Shown: positions 1 through 8,039, counted from the first letter of the stretch. The stretch is DNA of 17,013 nucleotides from Mycetohabitans rhizoxinica HKI 454 (GCF_000198775.1 NC_014722.1:800184-817196); one strand, 5' to 3'. The notes: generated from the sequence alone by a model not told the origin. Translations and numbers: made by a program.

Positions 1-896
1 GCGTGCACTCTGGCGATTCCGCATGCTCGCTGCCACCGTACTCGCTGTCGGCCGCAACCGTGACCGAGCTGAAGCGGCAGACCGCGGCGATGGCGCGAGC
101 GCTGAACGTGATCGGGCTGATGAACGTACAGTTCGCGATTCAGCAGGTGCCGCAGGCCGACGGTACGCTCGGCGATGTGATCTACGTGCTGGAAGTCAAT
201 CCGCGCGCGTCCCGCACGGTGCCGTATGTGTCGAAGGCGAGCGGGTTGCAACTGGCCAAGATTGCCGCGCGCGCGATGGTCGGACAGACGCTAGCCGCGC
301 AGCGGGTGACACGGGAGGTTGAGCCGCCTTACTTCAGCGTGAAGGAGGCGGTGTTCCCGTTCATCAAGTTCCCGGCTGTCGATCCGGTGTTGGGACCGGA
401 AATGCGCTCGACCGGTGAAGTGATGGGCGTCGGACGCACGTTCGGCGAGGCGTTGTTCAAGTCGCAACTGGCTGCCGGCTCGCGGCTGCCCGCGTCGGGC
501 ACCGTGCTGTTGACCGTGATGGACGCGGATAAGCCCAAGGCCGTCGAGGTAGCGCGCATGCTGCACGAGCTTGGCTATCCGTTGGTCGCGACGAAGGGAA
601 CGGCCGCGGCCATTGCGGCTGCCGGCGTGCCGGTCAAAGTCGTCAGCAAGGTCAAGGACGGTCGGCCGCATATCGTCGACATGATCAAGAACGGCGAGAT
701 CGCGCTCGTGTTCACGACTGTCGATGAAACCCGGACCGCGATTGCTGATTCGCGCTCGATCCGCATGAGCGCGCAGGCGAACAAGGTGACGTACTACACG
801 ACGATGTCTGGCGCGCGCGCTGCAGTCGAAGGGCTGCGCTATTTGAAAAACCTCGAGGTCTATGATTTACAAGGGCTTCACGCTCGCCTAAACTGA
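1..896 (+). CDS. carB: Carbamoyl-phosphate synthase large subunit, C-terminal part (5' end outside the window)
   Basis: CarB makes carbamoyl phosphate from bicarbonate, ammonia (delivered by the CarA glutaminase subunit) and two ATP, feeding pyrimidine and arginine synthesis in the cytoplasm. About 298 of the roughly 1,070 residues are present. The reading frame is open from the window edge; the GTG at base 3 is an internal valine codon, not a start. Residues 40-80 of the fragment are the end of the second ATP-grasp unit: NVQFA and LEVNPRASRTVP carry the Q, E and N metal/ATP ligands (fragment Q43, E64, N66). Residues from about 165 to the end form the MGS-like allosteric domain that binds UMP and ornithine in E. 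coli, with DADKPKA, ATKGT, VSKVKDGRPH and TTMSGARAA. It ends at TGA 894-896. The next gene, greA, is separated by a hairpin and T-run, so carB is probably the end of its transcript. Confidence 0.97.
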   Translation, partial: VHSGDSACSLPPYSLSAATVTELKRQTAAMARALNVIGLMNVQFAIQQVPQADGTLGDVIYVLEVNPRASRTVPYVSKASGLQLAKIAARAMVGQTLAAQRVTREVEPPYFSVKEAVFPFIKFPAVDPVLGPEMRSTGEVMGVGRTFGEALFKSQLAAGSRLPASGTVLLTVMDADKPKAVEVARMLHELGYPLVATKGTAAAIAAAGVPVKVVSKVKDGRPHIVDMIKNGEIALVFTTVDETRTAIADSRSIRMSAQANKVTYYTTMSGARAAVEGLRYLKNLEVYDLQGLHARLN

Positions 897-973
897 TCAT
901 CGATCCGGCGGTTTGCGCAGATGAGGTAAGATGCGTCTGTACCCGTCGGTGGTACCCGAAATAGCCCTATGAG

Positions 974-1027
974 CCGCGGTTGAGCGGTATCCCGGAATGG
1001 GATGCGATCAACCGCGGTAATTTTTTT
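974..1027 (+). terminator. Long hairpin plus T-run between carB and greA (intrinsic terminator or greA leader attenuator)
   Basis: A perfect 10-bp inverted repeat (CCGCGGTTGA at 974-983, TCAACCGCGG at 1008-1017) encloses a second stem (ATCCC 989-993, GGGAT 999-1003, loop GGAAT). It is followed by TAA and then seven T at 1021-1027. The structure fits a rho-independent terminator for carB, although the T-run starts three bases after the stem. It ends only 15 bases before the greA ATG, so any transcript that reaches greA from upstream must pass through it. Confidence 0.8.
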
Positions 1028-1042
1028 AATCCTGAGCCGTTT

Positions 1043-1519
1043 ATGAGCACTATTCCACTGACGAAGCGCGGTGCTGACCAACTGCGTGACGAATTGCAAC
1101 GACTGAAGTCGGTCGAGCGTCCGTCGGTGATCCACGCGATCGCCGAGGCGCGTGCACAAGGTGATTTATCGGAAAACGCCGAGTACGATGCCGCGAAGGA
1201 GAAGCAGGCATTTATCGAGGGCCGCATCGCTGAACTTGAGTCAAAATTGTCGGCCGCGCAGATCATCGATCCGAAGGCGGTCGACGCGGACGGGCGCGTC
1301 GTATTTGGCGCCACCGTCGATCTCGAGGATCTCGATTCGGGTGACAAGGTTACCTACCAGATCGTCGGGGACGACGAGGCGGATCTCGAGCATGGGCTGA
1401 TCTCGGTCAGCTCGCCGATTGCTCGCGCGTTGATTGGCAAGTTTGAGGGCGATGTGGCGGCGGTGCAAGCGCCCAGCGGCGTGCGCGAGTACGAGATTAT
1501 CGCGGTACGCTACGAGTAA
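1043..1519 (+). CDS. greA: Transcription elongation (transcript cleavage) factor GreA
   Basis: GreA inserts its coiled coil into the RNA polymerase secondary channel and stimulates cleavage of backtracked RNA, rescuing paused complexes. The start ATG at 1043 gives 158 residues, the usual family length. A longer frame from a TTG at 980 would begin inside the upstream hairpin and adds 21 residues without family resemblance. Residues 1-75 are the coiled coil. The tip motif [16 protein letters not shown] contains the conserved acidic D41 and E44 that hold the catalytic Mg2+. Residues from about 80 form the FKBP-like C-terminal domain ([11 protein letters not shown] to the end). The Shine-Dalgarno is poor (only a weak CCTGAG before the ATG), and the T-run of the preceding hairpin lies 15 bases upstream, so expression may depend on leader structure. 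Confidence 0.96.
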   Translation: MSTIPLTKRGADQLRDELQRLKSVERPSVIHAIAEARAQGDLSENAEYDAAKEKQAFIEGRIAELESKLSAAQIIDPKAVDADGRVVFGATVDLEDLDSGDKVTYQIVGDDEADLEHGLISVSSPIARALIGKFEGDVAAVQAPSGVREYEIIAVRYE

Positions 1520-1554
1520 AATGTCATGTTCCTGTTGATTACGGCATTTGAACG

Positions 1555-2025
1555 ATGATTGCACAGCGCCTGTTCCGCCTGCTCGCGATGCTATGGGTTG
1601 GCAGTCTCGTCAGCATCGGCTACGTGGCTGCGCCGACCCTGTTCGCGTCGCTCGATCGCGCGAGCGCGGGCACGGTCGCCGCCTCACTGTTCCACACGCA
1701 GGCAATGATCGGCGTGGTGGCCGGTATCGTGTTGCTCGGGTTCGCGCACGCGTTCGTTAAGCGCGGCGACCGGACGTACCGGGCTGCGCGCTGGGTGATC
1801 GTCGCGATGCTGGTCTGCGTGCTGGTCGGTTATTTCGCGCTGCAGCCGTTCATGAATGAATTGCGCGTCGCGGCGCAGCACGCCGGGACCGATGTCGGAC
1901 ATTCCGTCTATGCGGCGCGCTTTGGTGCGTTGCACGTCGCGTCCAGCGCCCTCTATCTGGTGCAAAGCCTGCTTGGCCTTGTGCTGGTGTGGCGCCTGCC
2001 AGTTGCCACGCGGTCGATGTTCTGA
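1555..2025 (+). CDS. DUF4149 small integral membrane protein
   Basis: A 156-residue protein of unknown function matching the DUF4149 (TMEM205-like) family as I know it. Four hydrophobic segments are visible at about residues 6-28, 49-68, 79-98 and 124-147, so it should sit in the inner membrane. The first segment contains the pattern MLWVGSLVSIGYVAAPTLF, typical of the family start. A short polar loop (RGDRTYR) lies between segments 2 and 3, and a longer one (NELRVAAQHAGTDVGHS) between 3 and 4. It begins 35 bases after the greA stop with no clear terminator between, so it is probably co-transcribed with greA. The ribosome binding site is weak. It is convergent with yhbY; the 116 bases between them show no convincing terminator. 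No catalytic motif is apparent and I assign no function. Confidence 0.85.
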   Translation: MIAQRLFRLLAMLWVGSLVSIGYVAAPTLFASLDRASAGTVAASLFHTQAMIGVVAGIVLLGFAHAFVKRGDRTYRAARWVIVAMLVCVLVGYFALQPFMNELRVAAQHAGTDVGHSVYAARFGALHVASSALYLVQSLLGLVLVWRLPVATRSMF

Positions 2026-2141
2026 GCGATCGATCGGCCTTCGCTGCAATCGTGGCGCGTTCGCCGTGCAGGCTGGGCGCAATCGCATGCCAGCAAGCGT
2101 CGCGCGGGGACGCACGGGGTCCGGTAGCAGGCTGGTTGTGC

Positions 2142-2729
2142 CTACTTGTTAGACTGATGTTGGCGCTTCAGACTCGTCTGCCGCTTTTTCGCCTTTTTAA
2201 CATTGCCGCCAGCGGTGACGCGTTCATTGCCGAGTACCTTGACCAATTGCGGCTTTGGGCGTCGTACTGTGCTGGACGGTTTTACCACCTTGACGACGCG
2301 TGGCGCGGCACCGGTCGTCGATGTGTCGCGGCGCGCGGCGCAGCGCGCGGTGCCGGCGCTCGGCACGTCGGTGCTGCGCTGCGCCGCGGCCTGGGTCTTG
2401 GTCGCGCGGGTGCGCGATGCACTGCCGCGCGGGGTGCTGGCTTCGGTGTCGTCGCGCTGCGGCCTCCAGATCACCAGCAGCTTGCCGATGTGCTGAATGG
2501 GCGCCGCCGACAGACGGTCGCAGATCGTGTCGTAAAGCGCCGCGCGCTCGTCGCGCTCGTCGCCGAACACGCGGATCTTAATCAACTCATGCGCGTTCAG
2601 GTGCACGTCGATCTCGTTGAGCACCGCGTCGGTCAAGCCGTCTGCGCCGATCAGCACGACTGGTTTGAGCGAATGGGCTTGCGAGCGCAGCGCGCTGCGC
2701 TCGGCGGAGGAAAGGGTAAGAGCAGGCAT
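2142..2729 (-). CDS. yhbY: Ribosome assembly RNA-binding protein YhbY (CRM domain) with a long basic tail
   Basis: YhbY is a single CRM-domain protein that associates with the pre-50S ribosomal subunit. Residues 1-92 match the family well: LTLSSAERSALRSQAHSLKPVV, then the signature VLIGADGLTDAVLNEID, HELIKIRV, and IGKLLVIWRP at the end of the domain. The E. coli protein stops close to there (about 97 residues). This one has about 100 more residues, low in complexity and rich in Ala, Arg, Thr, Ser and Lys, ending in a Lys/Arg/Gln-rich stretch (KKAKKRQTSLKRQHQ). The tail is likely disordered and RNA-binding. I believe tails of this kind occur in other Burkholderia YhbY proteins. The ATG is at 2729-2727, with only a weak GGA-type ribosome binding site. 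It is divergent from rlmE, another 23S rRNA/50S maturation gene, across about 104 bases. Confidence 0.9.
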   Translation of the reverse strand: MPALTLSSAERSALRSQAHSLKPVVLIGADGLTDAVLNEIDVHLNAHELIKIRVFGDERDERAALYDTICDRLSAAPIQHIGKLLVIWRPQRDDTEASTPRGSASRTRATKTQAAAQRSTDVPSAGTARCAARRDTSTTGAAPRVVKVVKPSSTVRRPKPQLVKVLGNERVTAGGNVKKAKKRQTSLKRQHQSNK

Positions 2730-2833
2730 GAGGGTAATCCGTCAAGCAGGGTCACGGCCAACGGCCGCAAAGACGCGTATTATCCGCTAAAAGAGCCGTC
2801 ACCGTGTCGCTCGGGCCACATTTAACCTGTTTT
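2730..2833. promoter_or_regulatory. Divergent yhbY/rlmE promoter region (candidate -10 elements)
   Basis: This gap separates two divergent start codons, so it should hold promoters in both directions. The only AT-rich hexamer pair is TATTAT at 2778-2783 on the plus strand, overlapping GATAAT (2784-2779) on the minus strand. No good TTGACA-like -35 is found 16-18 bases from either, so the assignment is weak. If the plus-strand element is used, the rlmE leader would be about 45 bases. Confidence 0.3.
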
Positions 2834-3490
2834 ATGGCAAAAAATCGTTTCAATCAGTCGTGGTTGCATGACCACATCAATGATCCGTACGTCAAGCTCG
2901 CGCAGCGCGACGGGTATCGGGCACGCGCGGCGTACAAGCTCAAGGAAATCGACGAGCAGGATAAGCTGATTCGGCCCGGGCAGGTGATTGTCGACCTGGG
3001 CGCCGCACCGGGAAGCTGGAGCCAATACGCGCGCAACAAGCTGGCGGCCGGCTCCCACCGTGCCAGCGGTGGCATTGATGGCACGATCATTGCGCTGGAT
3101 ATGCTGCCCATGGAACCGATCGCCGACGTGACGTTTATTCAGGGCGATTTCCGTGACGATGCGGTACTGGCGCAGTTGGAGGCGGCCGTCGAGGGTCGCG
3201 CGGTAGACCTTGTCATTTCCGACATGGCCCCCAACCTGTCGGGTGTTGCGGTAGCGGATGCAGCGCGGATCGAGCACGTATGCGATTTGGCGCTCGAATT
3301 CGCGCAGAATCACCTGACATCACAGGGGGCGCTGTTAGTTAAGTGTTTTCACGGCAGCGGTTATAGTCAGATCGTCGAGCGGTTCAAGCACCAGTTCAGG
3401 AGCGTGGCGGCGCGCAAGCCGAAGGCCTCGCGCGACAAATCGTCGGAAACGTTTATTCTCGGTCGGATGCTGAAGCATCCGCGAGCGTAA
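2834..3490 (+). CDS. rlmE: 23S rRNA (uridine-2552-2'-O-)-methyltransferase RlmE (FtsJ/RrmJ)
   Basis: RlmE methylates the 2'-OH of U2552 in the 23S rRNA A-loop in a late 50S assembly step, using S-adenosylmethionine. The ATG at 2834 ([10 protein letters not shown]) gives 218 residues; E. coli has 209. An in-frame start 30 bases upstream adds residues unlike the family and is not preferred. The SAM-binding motif DLGAAPGSW is at 54-62. The catalytic K-D-K-E tetrad is complete: K35 (AAYKL), D130 (VISDMAPN), K170 (LLVKCFHG) and E205 (SSETFIL). Compared with E. coli there is an insertion of about 10 residues after SQYARNKL (about 70-82), which I believe is common in Burkholderia. No clear Shine-Dalgarno precedes the ATG. 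As in E. coli, ftsH follows, but here after about 200 bases that may contain a terminator. Confidence 0.95.
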   Translation: MAKNRFNQSWLHDHINDPYVKLAQRDGYRARAAYKLKEIDEQDKLIRPGQVIVDLGAAPGSWSQYARNKLAAGSHRASGGIDGTIIALDMLPMEPIADVTFIQGDFRDDAVLAQLEAAVEGRAVDLVISDMAPNLSGVAVADAARIEHVCDLALEFAQNHLTSQGALLVKCFHGSGYSQIVERFKHQFRSVAARKPKASRDKSSETFILGRMLKHPRA

Positions 3491-3540
3491 ATGCAGCAAT
3501 ATCGGTTCGGTAGCGCACCGTTTCGGCATGGCGCGCTGAA

Positions 3541-3571
3541 ACGCGTGAAGCGCGTGGTTTTTCAAATTTTT
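3541..3571 (+). terminator. Possible weak terminator after rlmE
   Basis: A short stem (ACGCG 3541-3545, loop TGAAG, CGCGT 3551-3555) is followed by GG and a T-rich stretch (TTTTTC AAA TTTTTC). A competing larger fold pairs CGTTTC (3519-3524) with GAAACG (3538-3543). The stem is only five base pairs, so termination would be partial at best, and the T-rich tract could instead be the upstream AT element of an ftsH promoter. Confidence 0.3.
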
Positions 3572-3598
3572 CGCTATCCGCCCGAGAGCCAATCGCTA

Positions 3599-3627
3599 TG
3601 GCAGGGGGAGGCGGACTGGATTAGAAT
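3599..3627 (+). promoter_or_regulatory. Candidate ftsH promoter (-10 TAGAAT)
   Basis: TAGAAT at 3622-3627 is a good -10 hexamer. Seventeen bases upstream is TGGCAG (3599-3604), a poor -35. A T-rich stretch lies about 30-40 bases further upstream. The predicted start of transcription, near 3634, would leave a leader of about 60 bases with the ftsH ribosome binding site intact. Confidence 0.3.
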
Positions 3628-3681
3628 GCCTGAGGGTGGTTGGCTTTCTGACTGAAAGTCGGATGCTGCCCTATATGAGTG

Positions 3682-3687
3682 AAGGAG
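3682..3687 (+). promoter_or_regulatory. Ribosome binding site AAGGAG that fixes the TTG start of ftsH
   Basis: AAGGAG ends seven bases before the TTG at 3695, which is ideal spacing. The first in-frame ATG (3707) would be 19 bases away, too far. This supports initiation at TTG. Confidence 0.8.
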
Positions 3688-3694
3688 TGGTGCG

Positions 3695-5587
3695 TTGAAC
3701 AACAACATGTTTTCCAAGGCGGCAGTGTGGCTTGTCATCGCACTGGTGCTGTTTACGGTGTTCAAGCAGTTCGACAAGCCCCGCGTCCCGGAAGGCGTCA
3801 CGTATTCGCAGTTCATGGACGACGCGAAGAACGGCAAGGTCAAGAACGTCGTCGTCCAGGGCCGCAACCTCACCGTCACTCCTGCGGACGGCCAGAAGTA
3901 CCAGATTGTGTCGCCCGGCGACATCTGGATGGTCGGCGACCTGATGAAGTACGGTGTGCAGGTCAGCGGCAAGGCGGATGATGAACCGAACGCGCTGGTG
4001 TCTGCGCTGTACTACCTTGGCCCGACGATTCTGATCATCGGGTTCTGGTTTTACATGATGCGACAGATGCAGGGTGGTGGCAAAGGCGGGGCGTTTTCGT
4101 TCGGTAAGTCGCGTGCGCGGCTGATCGATGAAAACAACAATGCGGTGAATTTTACCGACGTCGCGGGCTGCGATGAGGCGAAGGAGGAAGTGTCCGAGCT
4201 GGTTGATTTCCTGCGCGATCCGCAGAAATTTCAGAAGCTCGGCGGCCGCATTCCGCGCGGCGTGCTGCTCGTCGGACCGCCGGGAACCGGTAAGACGCTG
4301 CTTGCGCGTGCGATCGCCGGCGAGGCGAAAGTGCCGTTTTTCAGTATTTCGGGTTCGGACTTTGTTGAAATGTTCGTCGGCGTGGGCGCAGCCCGCGTGC
4401 GTGACATGTTCGAGCAGGCGAAGAAGCACGCGCCCTGTATCGTGTTCATCGACGAGATCGACGCGGTCGGCCGCCATCGCGGCGCCGGCATGGGTGGCGG
4501 CAACGACGAGCGCGAACAGACGCTCAATCAGATGCTGGTCGAGATGGACGGTTTCGAGGCCAATTCGGGCGTGATCGTGATTGCCGCGACCAATCGCTCC
4601 GACGTGCTCGACAAGGCACTGCTGCGTCCCGGACGCTTTGACCGTCAGGTCTACGTCGGCTTGCCGGACATCCGTGGACGCGAGCAGATTCTGAAAGTCC
4701 ACTTGCGCAAAGTGCCGATTTCGAACGATGTCGATGCATCGGTGGTGGCGCGCGGCACGCCAGGCTTTTCCGGCGCGGACCTCGCGAACTTGGTGAACGA
4801 GGCGGCGCTGTTCGCCGCGCGGCGTGGCAAGCGCATCGTCGAGATGCAGGATTTCGAGGATGCCAAGGACAAGATCTTCATGGGTCCGGAGCGCAAGTCA
4901 GCCGTGATGCGCGAAGAGGAGCGTCGCAATACCGCGTATCACGAGTCGGGCCATGCGGTCGTCGCAAAGCTGCTGCCGCACGCTGATCCGGTGCACAAGG
5001 TAACGATTATGCCGCGCGGCTGGGCGCTGGGCGTCACGTGGCAGCTGCCCGAGCATGATCGCGTCAATCTGTACCGTGACAAGATGCTCGAGGAGATCGC
5101 GATCCTGTTTGGCGGCCGGGCTGCTGAGGAAGTCTTCTTGAATTCGATGTCCACCGGCGCGTCCAATGACTTCGAACGGGCGACCAAGATGGCCCGCGAC
5201 ATGGTGACGCGATATGGCATGTCCGACGTGCTTGGGACGATGGTCTATATCGATACGGAGCAGGACGGCATGCTCGGCCGGTTGTCGTCGCGTTCGGTGT
5301 CCGAGGCTACGCAACAGAAGGTTGACGCGGAGATTCGCCGCATCCTCGACGAGCAATATGGGCTCGCGCGCAAGCTGCTGGAGGAGCACCGTGAAAAGGT
5401 CGAGGTGATGGTCAAGGCACTGCTCGATTGGGAAACGATCGACGCCGACCAGATCAACGACATCATGTCGGGCAATGACCCGCGTCCACCGAAGAACCTG
5501 CCTCCGCCGTCTGGCGACGCGCCGAGCGGTGGCACGGGTGGCGGCGCTGAGGTGAAGCCCGCGCCGGGCGCGGCCGCTCCCGCGTAA
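3695..5587 (+). CDS. ftsH: ATP-dependent zinc metalloprotease FtsH
   Basis: FtsH is a hexameric inner-membrane AAA+ protease that degrades misfolded membrane proteins and regulators such as sigma-32 and LpxC in E. coli. The start is TTG at 3695 ([11 protein letters not shown]), chosen because AAGGAG lies seven bases upstream; this gives 630 residues. A first membrane segment is at about 6-25, then a small periplasmic domain, then a second segment at about 103-122. The AAA+ module has Walker A GPPGTGKT at 194-201, Walker B FIDEID with D253/E254, and the second region of homology at [20 protein letters not shown]. The zinc site HESGH is at 416-420, with the third ligand D492 in [10 protein letters not shown]. 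The last 35 residues are a Pro/Gly/Ala-rich flexible tail. All catalytic residues are present. It lies downstream of rlmE as in E. coli and ends in a strong terminator. Confidence 0.98.
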   Translation: MNNNMFSKAAVWLVIALVLFTVFKQFDKPRVPEGVTYSQFMDDAKNGKVKNVVVQGRNLTVTPADGQKYQIVSPGDIWMVGDLMKYGVQVSGKADDEPNALVSALYYLGPTILIIGFWFYMMRQMQGGGKGGAFSFGKSRARLIDENNNAVNFTDVAGCDEAKEEVSELVDFLRDPQKFQKLGGRIPRGVLLVGPPGTGKTLLARAIAGEAKVPFFSISGSDFVEMFVGVGAARVRDMFEQAKKHAPCIVFIDEIDAVGRHRGAGMGGGNDEREQTLNQMLVEMDGFEANSGVIVIAATNRSDVLDKALLRPGRFDRQVYVGLPDIRGREQILKVHLRKVPISNDVDASVVARGTPGFSGADLANLVNEAALFAARRGKRIVEMQDFEDAKDKIFMGPERKSAVMREEERRNTAYHESGHAVVAKLLPHADPVHKVTIMPRGWALGVTWQLPEHDRVNLYRDKMLEEIAILFGGRAAEEVFLNSMSTGASNDFERATKMARDMVTRYGMSDVLGTMVYIDTEQDGMLGRLSSRSVSEATQQKVDAEIRRILDEQYGLARKLLEEHREKVEVMVKALLDWETIDADQINDIMSGNDPRPPKNLPPPSGDAPSGGTGGGAEVKPAPGAAAPA

Positions 5588-5606
5588 CCGCAGCCGTTTC
5601 CCCGCC

Positions 5607-5647
5607 AAGGGCTGGTGCTGGTGCACCAGCCCTTTGTCATTTTCTTC
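5607..5647 (+). terminator. Intrinsic terminator of ftsH
   Basis: A perfect 12-bp stem (AAGGGCTGGTGC 5607-5618, GCACCAGCCCTT 5623-5634) with a four-base loop TGGT is followed by a T-rich tract (TTTGTCATTTTCTTC). It starts 20 bases after the ftsH stop and ends 20 bases before the folP ATG, separating the two transcripts or attenuating read-through. Confidence 0.9.
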
Positions 5648-5666
5648 TACTGAGTATTGCTGTTCA

Positions 5667-6563
5667 ATGTCGAGCACTCCTAGCGCAACCGGCCTGGTCG
5701 CCGGCGCGACGTTGCAATGCGGCCGCTTCAGGCTGACGCTGGCGCGGCCCCTAGTGATGGGCATTTTGAATGTGACGCCAGACTCGTTCTCCGATGGCGG
5801 ACGTTTCATCGGCTACGAGGCCGCGCAGGCGCGCGCTCAGCAGATGATTGACGAGGGGGCCGACCTGATCGACATCGGCGGCGAATCGACGCGGCCCGGT
5901 GCACCGCCGCTCCCACTGGACGAGGAGCTGGCGCGGGTGTTGCCTTTGATCGACGCGTTGCGTGATACGGGCGTGCCGATCTCGATCGATACGTACAAGC
6001 CCGAGGTGATGCGTGCCGCGCTCGACGCCGGCGCGGACTTGATCAACGATATCTGGGGCCTGCGTCAGCCCGGCGCGCTCGATGCGGTGCGCGACACGCG
6101 TTGCGGGCTGTGTGTGATGCATATGCAAGGCGAGCCGGGTACGATGCAGCGCGAGCCGCAGTACCGCGATGTCGTCGCGGATGTTCGCGACTTTCTCGAC
6201 GGGCGGATCCGGTCACTGGAGCGCGCCGGGATTGCCGCGGACCGGCTCTGTGTCGATCCGGGCTTTGGTTTTGGCAAGACGGCCGAGCACAATTTCACAC
6301 TGCTGCGTGAATTGCCGCACGCCGTGCCCGCTGGTGTGCCGATCCTTGTGGGGCTGTCGCGTAAGTCAATGATCGGCGCGGCCACAGGTCGCAGCGTGCC
6401 GCAGCAGCGCATAGCCGGCAGTCTTGCCGGCATGCTGGCGGCGGTCGATCGGGGCGCGGCGATTGTGCGCGTGCACGACGTCGCGCCGACGGTCGATGCA
6501 TTGAAAGTCTGGCAGGCGATGCGGGCACGACCGTGGTGCGACGCCCAGTCCGTGCACAGCTAG
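5667..6563 (+). CDS. folP: Dihydropteroate synthase
   Basis: FolP condenses 6-hydroxymethyl-7,8-dihydropterin diphosphate with p-aminobenzoate to give dihydropteroate in folate synthesis; it is the sulfonamide target. The ATG at 5667 gives 298 residues. An upstream in-frame TTG at 5634 falls inside the ftsH terminator and is unlikely. The TIM-barrel motifs appear in order: MGILNVTPDSFSDGG (31-45), DIGGESTRPGA (69-79, the pABA/sulfonamide loop), SIDTYKP (106-112), LINDIWG (125-131), MHMQGEP (151-157), DPGFGFGK (197-204), VGLSRKSM (228-235) and VRVHDV (267-272). All key pterin and diphosphate ligands are present. The Shine-Dalgarno is weak. folP followed by glmM is the same pair seen downstream of ftsH in E. 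coli. Confidence 0.97.
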   Translation: MSSTPSATGLVAGATLQCGRFRLTLARPLVMGILNVTPDSFSDGGRFIGYEAAQARAQQMIDEGADLIDIGGESTRPGAPPLPLDEELARVLPLIDALRDTGVPISIDTYKPEVMRAALDAGADLINDIWGLRQPGALDAVRDTRCGLCVMHMQGEPGTMQREPQYRDVVADVRDFLDGRIRSLERAGIAADRLCVDPGFGFGKTAEHNFTLLRELPHAVPAGVPILVGLSRKSMIGAATGRSVPQQRIAGSLAGMLAAVDRGAAIVRVHDVAPTVDALKVWQAMRARPWCDAQSVHS

Positions 6564-6583
6564 AACGATAAACAGCAACAAAG

Positions 6584-6630
6584 GCGACGCATGTTGCGGC
6601 GTGTGCGGCGCACGCCTGCGGACGCGTCGC
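6584..6630 (+). other. Two-tier GC-rich hairpin in the glmM leader
   Basis: GCGACGC (6584-6590) pairs perfectly with GCGTCGC (6624-6630). Inside it, bases 6596-6603 (GCGGCGTG) pair with 6611-6619 with one bulged T, leaving a seven-base loop. This 47-base structure ends 12 bases before the glmM ribosome binding site. There is no T-run, so it is not a typical intrinsic terminator. It could stabilise the 3' end of folP mRNA or influence glmM translation. Confidence 0.55.
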
Positions 6631-6655
6631 ACAGTATGAAAAAGAGGAGTTCAAC

Positions 6656-8011
6656 ATGAGTCGTCGTTATTTCGGCACGGACGGTATCCGCGGCAAGGTG
6701 GGCGAGCCGCCGATCACCCCGGATTTCGTGCTGCGGCTCGGCTATGCGGCGGGCAAGGTGCTGGCCGGCGCGGACACCACGGGCAGTGGGCGGCCGACCG
6801 TATTGATCGGCAAGGACACGCGAGTTTCGGGCTATATGCTCGAGGCGGCGCTGGAAGCGGGTTTCTCGGCGGCCGGCATCGACGTGATGCTGGCCGGGCC
6901 GATGCCCACGCCAGGCATCGCGTATCTGACGCGCGCGCTGCGACTGGCCGCCGGCGTCGTGATCAGCGCGTCGCACAACCCTTATTACGACAACGGTATC
7001 AAGTTCTTTTCGGGCGACGGCAACAAGCTGCCCGACGAGGTCGAGCATGCGATCGAGAACCAACTCGAGCAGCCGATGACGTGTGCGCCGTCCGAGCATC
7101 TTGGCAAGGCGCGGCGCCTGGATGACGCGGCAGGACGGTATATCGAGTTCTGCAAGGGCACGTTTCCGGCCGCATTCGACCTGCGTGGACTGAAGCTCGT
7201 CGTCGATTGTGCGAATGGCGCGGCATATCAGGTCGCGCCGCACGTGTTCCATGAGCTGGGAGCCGAGGTCGTGCCGATTGGTGTTGCCCCGAACGGCTTC
7301 AATATCAATGACGGGGTGGGCGCGACCGCGCCTGACACGCTGGTGACGGCCGTGCGTGCCAATCACGCCGATCTGGGCATCGCGCTGGACGGTGACGCGG
7401 ACCGGTTGCAGGTCGTCGACGCGTCCGGCCGCCTGTATAACGGCGACGAGTTGCTGTACGTACTCGTGAAGGACCGCATCGCCACACACGGAGTGGTGCC
7501 GGGCGCGGTTGGCACACTCATGACGAACCTAGCGGTGGAGGTCGCGCTACAGCAGCTCGGCGTTGAATTCGTGCGCGCCGCGGTAGGCGATCGCTATATC
7601 CTGGAGCAGCTGCGCGAACGAGGTTGGCAACTCGGCGCCGAAGGCTCCGGCCACATCCTGTCGCTGGACCGCCATACGACCGGCGACGGCATCGTATCGG
7701 CGCTGCTCGTGCTCGCCGCGATCAAACGTAGCGGTCAGACGCTGGCTCAACTGCTCGGCGGGCTGACGTTATTTCCGCAGACGCTGGTCAACGTGCGGAT
7801 GACGCCGGGCGCTGATTGGAAAGGCAGCGCCGCGATTCGTGAAGTCGTCGCGCAGGCTGAGCGCGCATTGGGCCAGTGCGGCCGCGTGCTGATCCGCGCG
7901 TCTGGCACTGAACCGGTATTGCGCGTGATGGTCGAGGCGCAGCGGGCGGAAGAGGCAAACGGTCACGCTCAAGCGATCGCCGAAGTCGCGCGCGCGGCGA
8001 CCACGGGGTAA
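6656..8011 (+). CDS. glmM: Phosphoglucosamine mutase
   Basis: GlmM converts glucosamine-6-phosphate to glucosamine-1-phosphate, the step before GlmU in UDP-GlcNAc synthesis for peptidoglycan and lipopolysaccharide. The ATG at 6656 is preceded by AGAGGAG (6643-6649) at good spacing; the protein is 451 residues, close to the E. coli length of 445. It begins [15 protein letters not shown], the classical start of the alpha-D-phosphohexomutase family. The phosphoserine loop [17 protein letters not shown] has the active serine at 106. The Mg2+ loop DGDADR is at 245-250. GSGHI, of the sugar-binding region, follows further on, and the C-terminal phosphate-binding loop is [14 protein letters not shown]. 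The enzyme is active only when Ser106 is phosphorylated. It probably shares a transcript with folP, 92 bases upstream. Confidence 0.97.
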   Translation: MSRRYFGTDGIRGKVGEPPITPDFVLRLGYAAGKVLAGADTTGSGRPTVLIGKDTRVSGYMLEAALEAGFSAAGIDVMLAGPMPTPGIAYLTRALRLAAGVVISASHNPYYDNGIKFFSGDGNKLPDEVEHAIENQLEQPMTCAPSEHLGKARRLDDAAGRYIEFCKGTFPAAFDLRGLKLVVDCANGAAYQVAPHVFHELGAEVVPIGVAPNGFNINDGVGATAPDTLVTAVRANHADLGIALDGDADRLQVVDASGRLYNGDELLYVLVKDRIATHGVVPGAVGTLMTNLAVEVALQQLGVEFVRAAVGDRYILEQLRERGWQLGAEGSGHILSLDRHTTGDGIVSALLVLAAIKRSGQTLAQLLGGLTLFPQTLVNVRMTPGADWKGSAAIREVVAQAERALGQCGRVLIRASGTEPVLRVMVEAQRAEEANGHAQAIAEVARAATTG

Positions 8012-8039
8012 CCTGTGGCGCCGGCGCGGTAAAAAGTTC

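Noticed and set aside
3..5. GTG at the window edge as a start codon for carB
   Set aside because: The following residues (HSGDSACSLPPYS) are internal to CarB; the frame simply enters from outside the window.
2026..2141. Terminator between the convergent DUF4149 gene and yhbY
   Set aside because: I see no stable stem with a T-run on either strand in this gap.
1989..2825. 278-codon open frame on the plus strand covering yhbY
   Set aside because: It is antisense to yhbY, whose CRM motifs are unmistakable, and it has Arg/Ala/Gly low-complexity composition.
3599..3618. TGGCAG-GGGGA-GGCG as a sigma-54 promoter
   Set aside because: The -24 half resembles TGGCAC, but the -12 TTGC element is missing.
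3652..3676. Sigma-32-like promoter CTGAAA-N11-CCCTATAT before ftsH
   Set aside because: It resembles heat-shock elements, and ftsH is heat-induced in E. coli. However, transcription would start at about 3683, inside the AAGGAG ribosome binding site, destroying it, and the spacer is at the short limit.
3671..4702. 343-codon open frame on the minus strand opposite ftsH
   Set aside because: Shadow of ftsH; no recognisable domain, and it has His/Arg/Asp-rich antisense composition.
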